A stretch of DNA of 64,000 nt from Leifsonia sp. PS1209 (GCF_012317045.1 NZ_CP051154.1:3906001-3970000), one strand, 5' to 3'. Numbered from the stretch's first letter, positions 53,091-62,643 are shown. A program made the numbers and translations. The notes: generated from the letters alone by a model not told the origin.

Positions 53091-54116
53091 ATGGCGGCAA
53101 CGCTCCGGGATGTGGCAGAGCACGCGAACGTGTCCGTGCGCACCGTCTCCAACGTGGTGAGTGGATACGAGCACGTGAGCTCGAAGATGCGCGCACGCGT
53201 CGAACAGGCCATCGACGAGCTCGGCTACCGGCCCAACCCCGTCGCCCGCACCCTGCGCACCGGCCGCACCGGCCTGCTCGCCCTGGTCGTCCCCGAGATC
53301 GACGTGCCGTACTTCAGCGAGCTCGCGCGCGACGTCATCACCGCGGCGGCCGAGGTCGGCTATCAGGTGATGATCGACCAGACCGGCCACGACCACGAGC
53401 GCGAGCAGGACCTTCTCCGCGGAACAGACCGCAACATGCTCTTCGACGGGATGCTCTTCGCCCCGCTCGCCACGGAAGCCGAGCTCAGCGGCGTCACCGA
53501 ATCCCAGACCATGCCGCTCGTGCTCCTGGGCGAGCACACCTTCGACGGCCGGTTCGACCACGTCGCCATCGACAACGTGCAGGCCGCAGCAGACGCGACC
53601 GACCACCTGATCGCCATCGGACGCACCCGAATCGCCGCCATCGGCGCGCAGCCGAAGGAGCACTACACCACCCCGCTGCAGCGCACGGAGGGATACACCA
53701 CGGCCCTCGAACGCGCCGGCCTCGGCCCGGAGCCGTCGCTCATCCGGGCGGCCGACCATTACAGCCGCGCCGACGGATACGCCGCGGCGTCGTCGCTGCT
53801 CGCCGAGTCCCCTCGCCCGGATGCGATCTTCTGCTACTCCGACCTGCTCGCGATGGGCGCGGCCCGCGCCGTGTTCGACGCCGGTCTGCAGGTGCCGGAC
53901 GACGTCGCCATCATCGGCATCGACGACATCGAGGAGGGCCGGTACGCGCGCCCATCCCTCAGCACCGTGTCACTGGACACGCCGTTCATCGCCGAACAGG
54001 CGATCGCACGCATCGCCGCCAGGATCGACGACCCCACCCTGCCTGCTCAGGAGATCGTCGCTCCGCACCTGCTGCTGCCGCGCGAGAGCACAGGGGCGGC
54101 GTCCGTCACGCCATGA
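53091..54116 (+). CDS. LacI-family regulator of the ABC/GH2 operon
   Basis: 341 residues. HTH at about 3-22 (TLRDVAEHANVSVRTVSNVV), hinge at about 50-57 (RPNPVARTLRTG), then the binding domain (GLQVPDDVAIIGIDDIEEGR; SLDTPFIAEQAIARIAARID). ATG 53091 with aggagaga upstream. It faces the importer operon across two dyad sites, so it most likely represses that operon and itself until the sugar binds. Confidence 0.95.
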   Translation: MAATLRDVAEHANVSVRTVSNVVSGYEHVSSKMRARVEQAIDELGYRPNPVARTLRTGRTGLLALVVPEIDVPYFSELARDVITAAAEVGYQVMIDQTGHDHEREQDLLRGTDRNMLFDGMLFAPLATEAELSGVTESQTMPLVLLGEHTFDGRFDHVAIDNVQAAADATDHLIAIGRTRIAAIGAQPKEHYTTPLQRTEGYTTALERAGLGPEPSLIRAADHYSRADGYAAASSLLAESPRPDAIFCYSDLLAMGAARAVFDAGLQVPDDVAIIGIDDIEEGRYARPSLSTVSLDTPFIAEQAIARIAARIDDPTLPAQEIVAPHLLLPRESTGAASVTP

Positions 54117-54133
54117 CGTCCGTCACGCCATGA
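54100..54133. repeat. Perfect 17-bp tandem duplication at two convergent stop codons
   Basis: CGTCCGTCACGCCATGA is repeated twice (54100-54116, 54117-54133). It carries the LacI stop and, on the other strand, the stop of the phosphoesterase. Confidence 0.9.
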
Positions 54134-55064
54134 CCTGGATCGGGGTGGTGGGCGACGGGTCGTGCCTGCCGCCCGCATCCACTCGCCGGGGCGGGATGCG
54201 GATGCCGTCGGCGGCGAGGCGGCGGGCGCTCTCGTCCGGGTCGATGTAGTCGAGCGCCGGGGAGGCGCCGAGCGGCACCACGGAGTGCAGCACCGTCGTC
54301 GGGTACACGTGCACGAGGTTGAAGGCGCGGAAGCCGTCACGGCCGCGGGTACCTCCGACCGGCACGTTGAGGTCTTGCGTGTAGCAGCTGGCCGACGCGA
54401 CGGAGACCGGGATGCCCGCGAAGGTCGCCATCGACGAGTAGTGCAGGTGACCGGCCAGGATGCTGCGGACGTCGCTGCCGTCGAGCACCTCGGCAAGGCC
54501 GGACTGATCGCGCAGCTCGACGGACACGGCCAGGTCGAGCACGCTCGGGACCGGCGGGTGATGCATGGCCAGGATCGTGCCCTCCGGTGCGGGCGATGCG
54601 AGCTCGGCGGCGAGCCAGTCGAGCTGCGCATCCGTGACTTCGCCGTAGTGGTGGCCGGGCACGCTCGAGTCGAGGGCGATCACCCGGAGGCCGCCGAACC
54701 AGAACACGTCGTCGATCGGCTCGGCGGCGGGGAGCTCGTCGCGCAGCCCGAAGCGGAACGCGTCGCGCTCGTCGTGGTTGCCCATCACCCAGACCACGCG
54801 GGCGCCGAGGCGCTCCGCGACCGGGTCGACGATCGCGCGGACCTCCGCGTACGCATCCGGTTGTCCCCTGTCGGCGATGTCGCCCGTGAACACGATGGCC
54901 TCCGGCCTGCCGCCGGACGCTTCGAGGTCGGCCAGGAGGCTGCGGAGGTGGTGCGCGCTGTCGACGGAGCCGTAAAGCTTCTCACCTCCCGCCAGGAGGT
55001 GAGTGTCGCTGATGTGCACGAGGAAGTGGTCCGGCCGCGGGTATTCCGCGATTCGCGTCTTCAC
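54123..55064 (-). CDS. Metallophosphoesterase (CpdA-like 3',5'-cNMP phosphodiesterase type)
   Basis: 313 residues with the calcineurin-like metal-binding motifs in order: [48 protein letters not shown] and [10 protein letters not shown]. This order matches CpdA-type class III cyclic nucleotide phosphodiesterases. GTG 55064 is selected; the frame extends upstream without motifs. A Pro/Arg-rich tail ([20 protein letters not shown]) is extra. Cytoplasmic. Located convergently with the LacI gene; no operon partners. Confidence 0.9.
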   Translation of the reverse strand: MKTRIAEYPRPDHFLVHISDTHLLAGGEKLYGSVDSAHHLRSLLADLEASGGRPEAIVFTGDIADRGQPDAYAEVRAIVDPVAERLGARVVWVMGNHDERDAFRFGLRDELPAAEPIDDVFWFGGLRVIALDSSVPGHHYGEVTDAQLDWLAAELASPAPEGTILAMHHPPVPSVLDLAVSVELRDQSGLAEVLDGSDVRSILAGHLHYSSMATFAGIPVSVASASCYTQDLNVPVGGTRGRDGFRAFNLVHVYPTTVLHSVVPLGASPALDYIDPDESARRLAADGIRIPPRRVDAGGRHDPSPTTPIQVMA

Positions 55065-55232
55065 ACGCCCATCCCACCACCGCAGTCTGAACGCTCCGTG
55101 AACGAACGCGGCGCGCCGCGACCCCCGCGCGACTTTCGCCCAGTGTGCGGCAAAAGTTGACGACCGCCGGGCGGAACTGGCTAGGCTGGACGCGTTCGCG
55201 CGCAACGAATACAGGCAGGGAGGCCTACTGCA

Positions 55233-56240
55233 ATGCCCCAACCCCTCACCGTCGCCGCGATCGGCTTCTGGCATGTGCATGCCGGAGACTACGCGAAAGC
55301 CGCGCAACAGCATCCGGACACCAGACTCGTCGCCGTCTGGGACGACGACGAAGAACGCGGCCGCGCCGCAGCGGAAGCCTTCGGGGTGGAGTTCGTCCCC
55401 GACCTCGACGAGCTGCTCGCCCGCGACACTCTGGATGCGGTGACCATCACCACCTCCACCGACCAGCACCACGACGTGATCCTGCGATCCATCGCTGCGG
55501 GCAAGCACGTCTTCACCGAGAAGGTGCTCGCGCCCACCGCCGACGAGGCGGAAGACATCGTCGCCGCGGCGGCGTCCGCCGGTGTGGCGCTCGTCGTCTC
55601 GCTGCCCCGCCTCTACGACGGGTACACGCAGGCGTTCCGGCAGCTCATCGACTCCGGCGAGCTCGGCACGCTGACGTACTCGCGCGTGCGTCTCGCCCAC
55701 GACGGCTGGGTGGCCGGCTGGCTGCCCGACCGGTTCGGCAACCCGGAGGAGGCGATCGGCGGCGCGCTGACCGACCTCGGCTGCCACCCCGCCTACCTGA
55801 CGCGGCTGTTCCACCGGGCGGAACCGCTCGCGGTCAGCGCGGTCTACGGGTCGGTCACCGGGCATCCGGTGGAGGACAACGCGGTCGTGACGGCGGAGTT
55901 CCCCGGCGGAGCGCTCGGCGTTTTCGAGGCGAGCGTCGCCTCTGCACCCGGCCAGTTCACGATCGAACTGCGCGGCACGGAAGGCGTGGCCGTCTACGGC
56001 TTCGGCGGCCCGACGCTGCTGGTCGGCGGCGGCGAGCACGGCGACGAGTGGCGCGAGCTGCTGATCCCGGATGCGCTCGACGGCGCGTTCGCGGAATGGG
56101 TCGACCGCGTCCACTCCGGCACGACGGCCGACGCGAACCTGGACCACGCGCTGGCGCTCACCAGGATGGTCGTCGCGGCGAACGCGTCGGCGGCGAGCGG
56201 CGTTGCGGTGCCGGTCGCGGCTGCGCGCGCGGTCGTGTAG
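55233..56240 (+). CDS. Gfo/Idh/MocA-family oxidoreductase
   Basis: 335 residues. The N-terminal Rossmann part is divergent ([20 protein letters not shown], lacking the usual GxGxxG), with the lysine motif in [20 protein letters not shown] where most members have EKP. The C-terminal catalytic domain includes [20 protein letters not shown] with the conserved His. Probably an NAD(P)-dependent sugar or inositol dehydrogenase. ATG 55233. The next gene is a second family member, so the pair may act in one pathway. Confidence 0.9.
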   Translation: MPQPLTVAAIGFWHVHAGDYAKAAQQHPDTRLVAVWDDDEERGRAAAEAFGVEFVPDLDELLARDTLDAVTITTSTDQHHDVILRSIAAGKHVFTEKVLAPTADEAEDIVAAAASAGVALVVSLPRLYDGYTQAFRQLIDSGELGTLTYSRVRLAHDGWVAGWLPDRFGNPEEAIGGALTDLGCHPAYLTRLFHRAEPLAVSAVYGSVTGHPVEDNAVVTAEFPGGALGVFEASVASAPGQFTIELRGTEGVAVYGFGGPTLLVGGGEHGDEWRELLIPDALDGAFAEWVDRVHSGTTADANLDHALALTRMVVAANASAASGVAVPVAAARAVV

Positions 56241-56382
56241 CCGGGCCTGTTCCTTCGTCGGCGCTTCGGGCGCTGGCGCGTCGCGCGCTCACGTTCCGGG
56301 CACTCACGCTTCGCGCATCCACTGGTCGCCGGGCAGTCCAGCGACCCCTTTCTCCTTCGCTTCACCCACCAGAAAGACACTC

Positions 56383-57405
56383 ATGACTTCCAGCAACGCA
56401 TCCACCGTCCGCATCGGCCTGATCGGGGCGGGCGGCATCGCCGGCGCCCACGTCGCCGGGTACGCCCTCAACCCGGACACGATCACGTTCGCCGCGGTCG
56501 CCGACCCCGTGCGCGCCTCCGCCGAGGCTCGCGCAGGCGACACCGGCGCCGTCATCTACGCCGACTACCGCGACATGCTCGCCGAGGCCGACATCGACGC
56601 CGTCGACATCTGCCTGCCGCACCATCTGCACAAGGACGCGATCGTCGCGGCCGCCCGCGCGGGCAAGCACATCCTGTGCGAGAAGCCGCTCTGCCTCACG
56701 CCGGAGGAGGCCCGCGAGGTCTCCGCGGCCGTCGACGAGGCGGGAGTGACGCTGATGTGCGCCCACAACCAGCTGTTCCTGCCCGCGGTGGCGGCGGCGA
56801 AGGAGCTGATCGAGTCCGGCAGGCTCGGCACCGTCTACGAGGTGCGCACGACCGACAGCTTCTACAACGACTTCGACCCGTCCACGATGGGCTGGCGTGC
56901 CAACGCGGCCACGAGCGGCGGCGGCGAACTGATCGACACCGGATACCACCCCAGCTACCTGCTGCTGCACCTCGCGGGCGGCTCCCCGGTGGAGGTGACG
57001 GCGATGCTCGCCACCCACCGCCTCACCTTCATGGAGGGCGAGGACTCGGCCACGGTGGTGGTGCGGTTCGACAACGGCGTGATCGGCACGGTCGTGACCA
57101 GCTGGGCGTATGACGCCGCCGACAGCACGGAGCGCTTCTCGGCGGTCGGCTCGCTCGGCAGCCTGACCAGCGACGGCACCACCCTCAGCTACCGCCTGCG
57201 CGGCAGCGAGCCGGTGGTCCTCGACCTGGAGCCCGTCGACCAGTTCGGCGAGGAGCTCGGGCACTTCGCGCGCAGCATCCTCGACGGCACCCGCCCCATC
57301 CACACGCAGAAGGAGGGCATCGAGGTGCTCGGCATCATCCTGGGCGCGTACGACTCCGCGCGCACCCGCACGGTCGCCGCCGTCCCCAGCCTCGCCGCGG
57401 TGTAG
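56383..57405 (+). CDS. Gfo/Idh/MocA-family oxidoreductase
   Basis: 340 residues with canonical motifs: IGLIGAGGIAGAHVAGYALN (Rossmann), HILCEKPLCLTPEEAREVSA (EKP Lys), and GGGELIDTGYHPSYLLLHLA (catalytic His). ATG 56383 follows agaaag, and earlier in-frame codons overlap the previous gene. It likely oxidises a cyclitol or sugar derivative with NAD(P). Second of two adjacent paralogues. A hairpin follows within 20 bp of the stop. Confidence 0.92.
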   Translation: MTSSNASTVRIGLIGAGGIAGAHVAGYALNPDTITFAAVADPVRASAEARAGDTGAVIYADYRDMLAEADIDAVDICLPHHLHKDAIVAAARAGKHILCEKPLCLTPEEAREVSAAVDEAGVTLMCAHNQLFLPAVAAAKELIESGRLGTVYEVRTTDSFYNDFDPSTMGWRANAATSGGGELIDTGYHPSYLLLHLAGGSPVEVTAMLATHRLTFMEGEDSATVVVRFDNGVIGTVVTSWAYDAADSTERFSAVGSLGSLTSDGTTLSYRLRGSEPVVLDLEPVDQFGEELGHFARSILDGTRPIHTQKEGIEVLGIILGAYDSARTRTVAAVPSLAAV

Positions 57406-57420
57406 GGCCGGCGTCGCTGG

Positions 57421-57478
57421 CGAGATGCCAGTAACTGTGGCGCATCCCGGGCGTTTCGCGACAGTTACTGGCATCTCG
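57421..57478. repeat. 18-bp perfect inverted repeat hairpin
   Basis: CGAGATGCCAGTAACTGT and ACAGTTACTGGCATCTCG flank a 22-nt GC-rich spacer. It sits 15 bp after the dehydrogenase stop. The length and the A/T-containing stem make it more like a mobile palindromic (REP-type) element than a plain terminator, though it may also terminate. Confidence 0.8.
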
Positions 57479-57689
57479 GGGTGGAGTCAACCCGGTGGTG
57501 GGGATGGGCGGGGTGCGTACTGTGCTCGGAGGCGTCGTCCGAACGCCGCACTCCGCCGCCCCGTGGCTTTCAAACCCCCGCCGCTTTGGGCGGCGGAGCT
57601 GTGTCCGCCGGGCGCGCAGAGCGCTATCCGCCGCGTGCTCGGAGCGCTACCCTCGAAGGAACCGAGACCCGCCGCCACCGAGGAGGACC

Positions 57690-58235
57690 GTGGACCGCGA
57701 GACCGCCAGCGAGTTCTTCACGACAGCGCCGCAGTGGTTCGGGCGGCCGGAGCGGACGCTGTTCGCGTCGGTGGCCGAACGCATCCACGGGGGCGAGGAG
57801 CTGCTGTTCAAGGGCGGCCCGGCGCACGTCACGGCGAGCTGCGTCGTGTTCGATCCCGAGCGGACGCGGGTGCTGCTCGCGTTCCACCGCAAAGGGCGGT
57901 TCTGGGTGCAGTTCGGCGGGCACCTCGAACCGGGCGATGACGACATGGCCGCGGCGGCTGCGCGCGAGGTGACGGAGGAGAGCGGGCTCGAGTCGTTCCG
58001 GATGCTGTCCACCGACGCCATCGACCTGCAGGCGCAGCAGCTGGGCGAACGGTTCGGCGGCTGCGACATCCACCTCGACCTGCTGTTCGCGGCGGAGGCG
58101 CCACGGGATGCGGTCCCCAGCGCCAGCGACGAGAGCGACGCCGTCGAGTGGTTCGACCTCGACGCGCTGCCCACCGACGCCGTTCCCGGGCTGTCGAAAC
58201 GGCTGCGCACCGCCAGGGAGCGGCTGGCCGCCTAG
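57690..58235 (+). CDS. NUDIX hydrolase
   Basis: 181 residues. The NUDIX box is FGGHLEPGDDDMAAAAARE then VTEESGL, one residue longer and with Asp in place of the first Glu compared with the textbook motif, but the REVTEE core is intact. GTG 57690 is immediately preceded by aggagga. The family hydrolyses nucleoside-diphosphate derivatives (NDP-X); the substrate is unknown. Start of a short same-strand run with HAD and SDR genes. Confidence 0.9.
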   Translation: MDRETASEFFTTAPQWFGRPERTLFASVAERIHGGEELLFKGGPAHVTASCVVFDPERTRVLLAFHRKGRFWVQFGGHLEPGDDDMAAAAAREVTEESGLESFRMLSTDAIDLQAQQLGERFGGCDIHLDLLFAAEAPRDAVPSASDESDAVEWFDLDALPTDAVPGLSKRLRTARERLAA

Positions 58236-58281
58236 AGCGCACGCCCCTTGCCTCCCCGCGCTCAGCGAGTAGACAGGAAGC

Positions 58282-58932
58282 ATGACGGTCACCGCTGTGC
58301 TCTTCGACGTCGACGGAACGCTCGTCGACTCCAACTTCCTGCACGTCGACGCCTGGCAGCGCGCGCTCGCCGAGCTGGGCTCCCCGACCGACGCGTGGCG
58401 CATCCACCGTGCGATCGGCCAGGACTCCGACCGGCTGCTGCGCGCGGTCGCCGGCGACCACGACGAGGAGTGGATGAGCAGAGCCTCCGACCTGCACTCC
58501 CGCTACTACCGCGAGCTCGCGCCGCGGCTGCGCGCCTTCGACCAGGTGCCCGAGCTGCTGCGCGCCATCGCGTCCCGCGGCATCGCCGTGGTGCTGGCCA
58601 CCTCGGCGCCGGACGACGAGCTCGACCTGCTGCTCGACGCCATCGACGCTCCGGATGCGATCCACGCCACCACCTCCGCCGACGACGTCGAGACGGCCAA
58701 GCCGGACCCCGGCATCCTGAACGTGGCGCTCGAACGGGCGGGCGCGACCTCGTCCGACGCGATCATGGTCGGCGACTCCGTCTGGGATCTGAAGGCGGCG
58801 GCGCGGGCGCACCTGCGCTCGGTCGGGGTGCTGAGCGGCGGTGTCGGCGAGCGCGAGCTGACCGACGCCGGGGCGTTCGCGGTGTTCGAGGATCCGGCGC
58901 AGCTGCTGAAGAACCTGGACGCCATAGTCTGA
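58282..58932 (+). CDS. HAD-superfamily phosphatase
   Basis: 216 residues with all four HAD motifs: FDVDGTLVDSNFLHVD (nucleophile Asp), VLATSAPDDEL, AKPDPGILNVALERAG (Lys), and MVGDSVWDLKAAARAH. The cap is alpha-helical (subfamily IA), as in phosphoglycolate phosphatase and beta-phosphoglucomutase. ATG 58282. Substrate is a small phosphorylated metabolite. The SDR gene starts 4 bp after its stop, so they are co-transcribed. Confidence 0.92.
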   Translation: MTVTAVLFDVDGTLVDSNFLHVDAWQRALAELGSPTDAWRIHRAIGQDSDRLLRAVAGDHDEEWMSRASDLHSRYYRELAPRLRAFDQVPELLRAIASRGIAVVLATSAPDDELDLLLDAIDAPDAIHATTSADDVETAKPDPGILNVALERAGATSSDAIMVGDSVWDLKAAARAHLRSVGVLSGGVGERELTDAGAFAVFEDPAQLLKNLDAIV

Positions 58933-58936
58933 GGTC

Positions 58937-59665
58937 ATGCCTCTCACCATCGTCACAGGTGCAGGCCGCGGCATCGGGGCGGCGATCAGCCGCCGTCTCG
59001 CCGCGGACGGTCACGACATCGTCGTCTGCTATCGCTCAGACGTGGAATCCGCGGAAGCGGTAGCCGCCGATGTGCGCGCAGCGGGCAGGCGCGCGATCAT
59101 CTGCGCCGTCGACACCACCGACGAAGCCCAGGTCGAGGCTGTGTTCGCGGCGGCGTCCGAACTGGGCACGGTGACGGGACTGGTCAACAACGCGGGGTCG
59201 GCCAGCGCGTTCGGGCCGCTCGCCGACGCGGACATCGCGGCCGTGCGCCGCGACATCGATGTCGACCTGGTGGGCGTACTGATCTGCGCGAAGCACGCTG
59301 TGCGCGCGATGAGCGCTCCCGGCGCGAGCGGCGGCGCCATCGTCAACATCTCCTCTGCGTCCGCCTACCTCGGCAGCCCCGGCCGCTACGTGCACTACGC
59401 GGCGGCGAAGGCGGCAGTGGATGCGGTCACCGTCGGCCTCTCGAAGGAGGTCGCCGCGCTCGGCATCCGCGTCAACGGCGTCGCCCCCGGCACGATCTGG
59501 ACCGACTTCCATCCCGAGCCCGACCGTCCGGACATCGTGGCGCCGACGGTCCCGCTCGGTCGCGGCGGGCAGCCGGAAGAGATCGCAGGCGCCGTGGCCT
59601 GGCTGCTGTCGCCGGATGCGTCCTACGCGACCGGCACGACCATCCGGGTGACCGGCGGCCTCTAG
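58937..59665 (+). CDS. SDR-family oxidoreductase
   Basis: 242 residues: TGAGRGIG (6-13), NNAGS at about 84, NISS, and the catalytic YAAAK in YVHYAAAKAAVDAVTVG. It ends VTGGL as usual for FabG-like enzymes. Directly coupled to the HAD gene. The substrate may be the product of that phosphatase (inference). Confidence 0.92.
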   Translation: MPLTIVTGAGRGIGAAISRRLAADGHDIVVCYRSDVESAEAVAADVRAAGRRAIICAVDTTDEAQVEAVFAAASELGTVTGLVNNAGSASAFGPLADADIAAVRRDIDVDLVGVLICAKHAVRAMSAPGASGGAIVNISSASAYLGSPGRYVHYAAAKAAVDAVTVGLSKEVAALGIRVNGVAPGTIWTDFHPEPDRPDIVAPTVPLGRGGQPEEIAGAVAWLLSPDASYATGTTIRVTGGL

Positions 59666-59728
59666 CCGCGGCGCGGCCCGGGCTGCGCATCCGGCGTCTG
59701 CGCGTCCGGCAGTTCGCGCATCCGGCGT

Positions 59729-60100
59729 CTACGCGTCCGACAGTTCGCGCAGCTGGCTCGTCCGCTCGCCGCCCACATCCCCGGTGTTGACCGTGCCCTT
59801 CGGCTCGAACAGCACGGCCCGCACCTCCTCCTCGGCGAGCGGGCAGTGCTCGACCCCGCGCGGCACAACGAACACGTCGTTCGGGCCGAGGTGCACATCC
59901 CCGTCGCGCAGCTGGATGGTGAGCCGCCCGGACAGCACCAGGAACAGCTCGTCGGTCTCCGGATGCGTGTGCCAGACGAACTCGCCGAGCAGCTTCACGA
60001 CCTTCACGTCGTAGTCGTTGACGCTCGTCAGGCGGTGCGGTTGCCAGTGCTCGGCGATGGAGGCGATGGCGTCGTCGAGGTTGTGCACGGAGTCGCTCAT
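59729..60100 (-). CDS. Cupin-domain protein
   Basis: 123 residues, single cupin barrel: metal-ligand motif 1 WHTHPETDELFLVLSGRLTI and motif 2 in FVVPRGVEHCPLAEEEVRAV. Typical of small monocupins that act as isomerases, sensors or dioxygenase-like proteins. ATG 60100. Converges with the SDR gene. A 62-bp GC-rich gap with repeated GCATCCGG words separates them. Confidence 0.88.
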   Translation of the reverse strand: MSDSVHNLDDAIASIAEHWQPHRLTSVNDYDVKVVKLLGEFVWHTHPETDELFLVLSGRLTIQLRDGDVHLGPNDVFVVPRGVEHCPLAEEEVRAVLFEPKGTVNTGDVGGERTSQLRELSDA

Positions 60101-60196
60101 GGGTCCAACCTAGGTCCACGGCAGGAAAATGGTTGCGCAGAGGGCCGAGCGGGCGTTGGATGCTGCCTAACGAGCATCCGACGAGAGGGGCACGCT

Positions 60197-60496
60197 ATGT
60201 CCGCCAGCGAACTCGAAATGTCCAGTGTGCGATTCCCGTATCGCAGCCGCATCTTCCACGTCGAGAAGCAGGCCCCCGGCCGCTGGGTGGTGCTGGACGA
60301 GTCCCACGCCGAGCTGGGCGTGCTGGTGCGGGTCGCCAGGGAGGGCGAGGAGCACGAGCCGGTGTTCGGCGCCATTCCGCCCGGGCACGTCGAGACGCTG
60401 CACGAGGGGTCCGACTGGAAGATGCTGGTCGCGTCGCTCATCAACGAGGCGCTGGAGCCGGCGCCGGGCGCCACCGGCAACCAGGGCGAGGCCTGA
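60197..60496 (+). CDS. Hypothetical protein, 99 aa
   Basis: ATG 60197 preceded by cgagagggg. The protein reads MSASELEMSSVRFPYRSRIF and has beta-rich central and helical C-terminal parts (LHEGSDWKMLVASLINEALE). No membrane segment. Family unknown. Codon bias supports a real gene. Confidence 0.6.
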   Translation: MSASELEMSSVRFPYRSRIFHVEKQAPGRWVVLDESHAELGVLVRVAREGEEHEPVFGAIPPGHVETLHEGSDWKMLVASLINEALEPAPGATGNQGEA

Positions 60497-60578
60497 TCCG
60501 CCGCTCCTCCCGCTCATCCCCAGCGACCGGATGCGCGCGCCCCGGCCCTGCGGAGCAGTCCTGGCTTACGATACGAGC

Positions 60579-60779
60579 GTGAAGGCGACGTTGCGCACGA
60601 CCCTCGGCTGGCTCGCCGCGGTGCTCATCAACGTCGGCGTCGTCGCGTTCGCCCTCGGCCTGCTGCTTCCGCGCGTCGGCGGCACAGCGCCCGTGCTGGT
60701 CACCGGGATCGCCCTCCTCATCGTCGGCGTGGCCGTCGGCGCCGCGTGGATGTTCGTGTCCCGCCAGCCCCCTCGCTGA
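60579..60779 (+). CDS. Small two-TM membrane protein, probably leaderless
   Basis: 66 residues with segments TLGWLAAVLINVGVVAFALG and APVLVTGIALLIVGVAVGAA. GTG 60579 has no ribosome site, but a -10-like TACGAT (60567-60572) lies 6 nt upstream, fitting a leaderless mRNA. Family unknown. Confidence 0.6.
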   Translation: MKATLRTTLGWLAAVLINVGVVAFALGLLLPRVGGTAPVLVTGIALLIVGVAVGAAWMFVSRQPPR

Positions 60780-60905
60780 GTTTTTCGCACGTCTCGCGTC
60801 AGGATTCCGGCAGTTCGCCGTCTCCTCTCGTGAGAGACATCCCATCGCGCGAGGTGCTCGCCTCTGCGGTCTCTCGGACGCCCGAACCGGGTGACGGCGT
60901 CCCCC

Positions 60906-60934
60906 GTGGGTGGGGCCGGTCGGGCCCCACCCAC
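60906..60934 (+). terminator. Perfect 12-bp hairpin
   Basis: GTGGGTGGGGCC and GGCCCCACCCAC with a 5-nt loop, between two small membrane protein genes. It is a terminator of the first or an attenuator of the second. Confidence 0.7.
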
Positions 60935-60961
60935 GACTGCGACCACTGAGGGAGGCCGACC

Positions 60962-61204
60962 GTGACCGACCGCGGAATGCGTTTCCGCGCACGAAGCGAT
61001 GCGCTGACGGGCTATCTCGCCAGCTTCCTGCTCGTGCTGTTCTCCGCTGCGTTCGTCGTCGCGGCCTCACGCGGCACTTTCGCCGCCGACACCGGGCTGA
61101 GCCGGACGGCGGTGGGGCTGCTCGTCGCCGGTGCCGTCTGCGCCGCTGCGCTCGGTGTCGCCGGTGCGGTGTGCATCCACCGCTGGACACGACTGCCCCG
61201 CTGA
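60962..61204 (+). CDS. Small membrane protein, 80 aa
   Basis: GTG 60962 preceded by gagggag. Two segments (YLASFLLVLFSAAFVVAASR and AVGLLVAGAVCAAALGVAGA) flank a polar loop, with a short basic tail. Family unknown; probably a two-helix envelope protein. Confidence 0.6.
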   Translation: MTDRGMRFRARSDALTGYLASFLLVLFSAAFVVAASRGTFAADTGLSRTAVGLLVAGAVCAAALGVAGAVCIHRWTRLPR

Positions 61205-61246
61205 CCCTGTCGGGGGCCAGCGGGGCTTCCACGTCGATCGGGACGG

Positions 61247-61585
61247 CTAGTCAGGAGCCTCCGTGGTGTCGACGAGGTCGGGGTTGGACGGGTTCTGCGC
61301 CGGGTCGAGCTCGGCGGGCGGCGGCTCCGCGCCCTCCATGCCGGTGGAGGCGGCGTCGCCCGTGGTCAGGTCCGGCTCGGCCTGAGCGCCGGTGTCCGCA
61401 TCCGGTGCGTCGGCGCCCTGCGCGTCTGCAACCTGCGCGGCCGTATCCGGTGCGTCGGCGGTCTCCGCAGGCTCGGCCGACTGCGCGTCGCGATCTGCAC
61501 CGTCACCGCCCTCGAAACGCGTCGGGTCATCCTCCGCAGGCACGCCCTCGCTCGTGGTGTTCGGCAGTCCGCTGGTGTCGCTCAT
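61247..61585 (-). CDS. Acidic low-complexity protein
   Basis: 112 residues made almost entirely of Ala, Asp, Glu, Gly, Pro and Thr (DAPDTAAQVADAQGADAPDA), with no hydrophobic core. ATG 61585 has gagagga. Common among actinobacteria as an unannotated, disordered, acidic protein. Function unknown. Confidence 0.6.
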   Translation of the reverse strand: MSDTSGLPNTTSEGVPAEDDPTRFEGGDGADRDAQSAEPAETADAPDTAAQVADAQGADAPDADTGAQAEPDLTTGDAASTGMEGAEPPPAELDPAQNPSNPDLVDTTEAPD

Positions 61586-61625
61586 CCGATGCTCCTCTCG
61601 CTCCGGTTCAGCCCCAGCAAACGCC

Positions 61626-61653
61626 GAACCCCCTCGCTCTCGCAAGGGGGTTC
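61626..61653 (-). terminator. Terminator of the ligase/DMT operon
   Basis: GAACCCCCT and AGGGGGTTC form a 9-bp stem with a 10-nt loop, 25 bp downstream of the DMT transporter stop on the minus strand. Confidence 0.7.
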
Positions 61654-61677
61654 AGGCCGGTCCGGCAGCGGTGTACG

Positions 61678-62628
61678 TTACGCGGGCACGCTCGCCGACG
61701 ATGCAGCGAGCACGCGAGCCCTTCGCGCCGCGCGACGTGCGTAGATGTTATTGAGGACGAGGCCGAGCACCACGAGAACCACTCCCCACGTCGCCGCCAC
61801 AGTCGGAAGCGTCTGGGTGGTCACGCTGACGATGGTGAAGGTGGTTATCGGCACCAGGTTCATGAACAGCGTGCCATTGATCGGGCCGAGCAGCCTGTTG
61901 CCGTTGTTCCAGAAGAGCACCGCGACCACCCCGGCGAGGATGATGAGGTACGCGAATGCCGGCCAACCAGCGATGATCGCTTCGAAGGTCGGCATTGTCA
62001 CGAAACCTGTTGCTGCTGCCACGATGGTTGCGGCCGCGATCGTCGGGCATCCGAGGAGCGTCGTCAGGGTCGTGTAGCGCAAGATCGACCACTGTGGGAA
62101 TCGGGCAGCTCCCCTGGTGTACACCACCCAGCAAATCGCTCCGAGAAGCGCCAGGACCAGCCCGAGTGCGTCGTCCGCGGAGACGAGTTCCCGGTAGTTG
62201 CCTTCCGTGAGCACCAGGGACACTCCGACGAACGCAATGACCACGGCCGCGAGCGTGTAGGCCGGAGGCAGCTTCCTGGTCGCTGCCGCGGCTATCACTG
62301 CACCGATTGCGGGCATCATGGCCATGATGAGGCTGACGTTTGCCGCCGATGTGTAGCTCAGGGCGGTGAACGCCAGTAGCCCGAATCCAGCAAACCCGGC
62401 ACTTCCGAGAAGAAAGAGGTGCCAGCCGCTGGCTCCCAGGCGGAAGGCGGCGCGCCCCTCGGCTCTGCCGAGCATTATCGCAAGGACGATCGCGACCGCA
62501 ACGTATCGGATCAGCGTCATGACGAACATGTTCACGGTCGGCTCGAGACTCGCGGCCACAGGGAACATACCGCCCCAGATCAGGGGAGGGATGAGACAGA
62601 GAAGGACAGCGCGGAATGAGGTGCTCAT
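61678..62628 (-). CDS. EamA/DMT-family transporter
   Basis: 316 residues with ten hydrophobic segments in two EamA repeats (PLIWGGMFPVAASLEPTVNM in repeat 1; GAICWVVYTRGAARFPQWSI near the start of repeat 2). DMT exporters move metabolites or amino acids out. It starts 15 bp after the ligase stop on the same strand, so the two form an operon; the transporter may export the product or an intermediate of the ligase. A hairpin terminator lies downstream. Start ATG 62628. Confidence 0.9.
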   Translation of the reverse strand: MSTSFRAVLLCLIPPLIWGGMFPVAASLEPTVNMFVMTLIRYVAVAIVLAIMLGRAEGRAAFRLGASGWHLFLLGSAGFAGFGLLAFTALSYTSAANVSLIMAMMPAIGAVIAAAATRKLPPAYTLAAVVIAFVGVSLVLTEGNYRELVSADDALGLVLALLGAICWVVYTRGAARFPQWSILRYTTLTTLLGCPTIAAATIVAAATGFVTMPTFEAIIAGWPAFAYLIILAGVVAVLFWNNGNRLLGPINGTLFMNLVPITTFTIVSVTTQTLPTVAATWGVVLVVLGLVLNNIYARRAARRARVLAASSASVPA

Positions 62629-62643
62629 GGTTGTCTACTTTCG

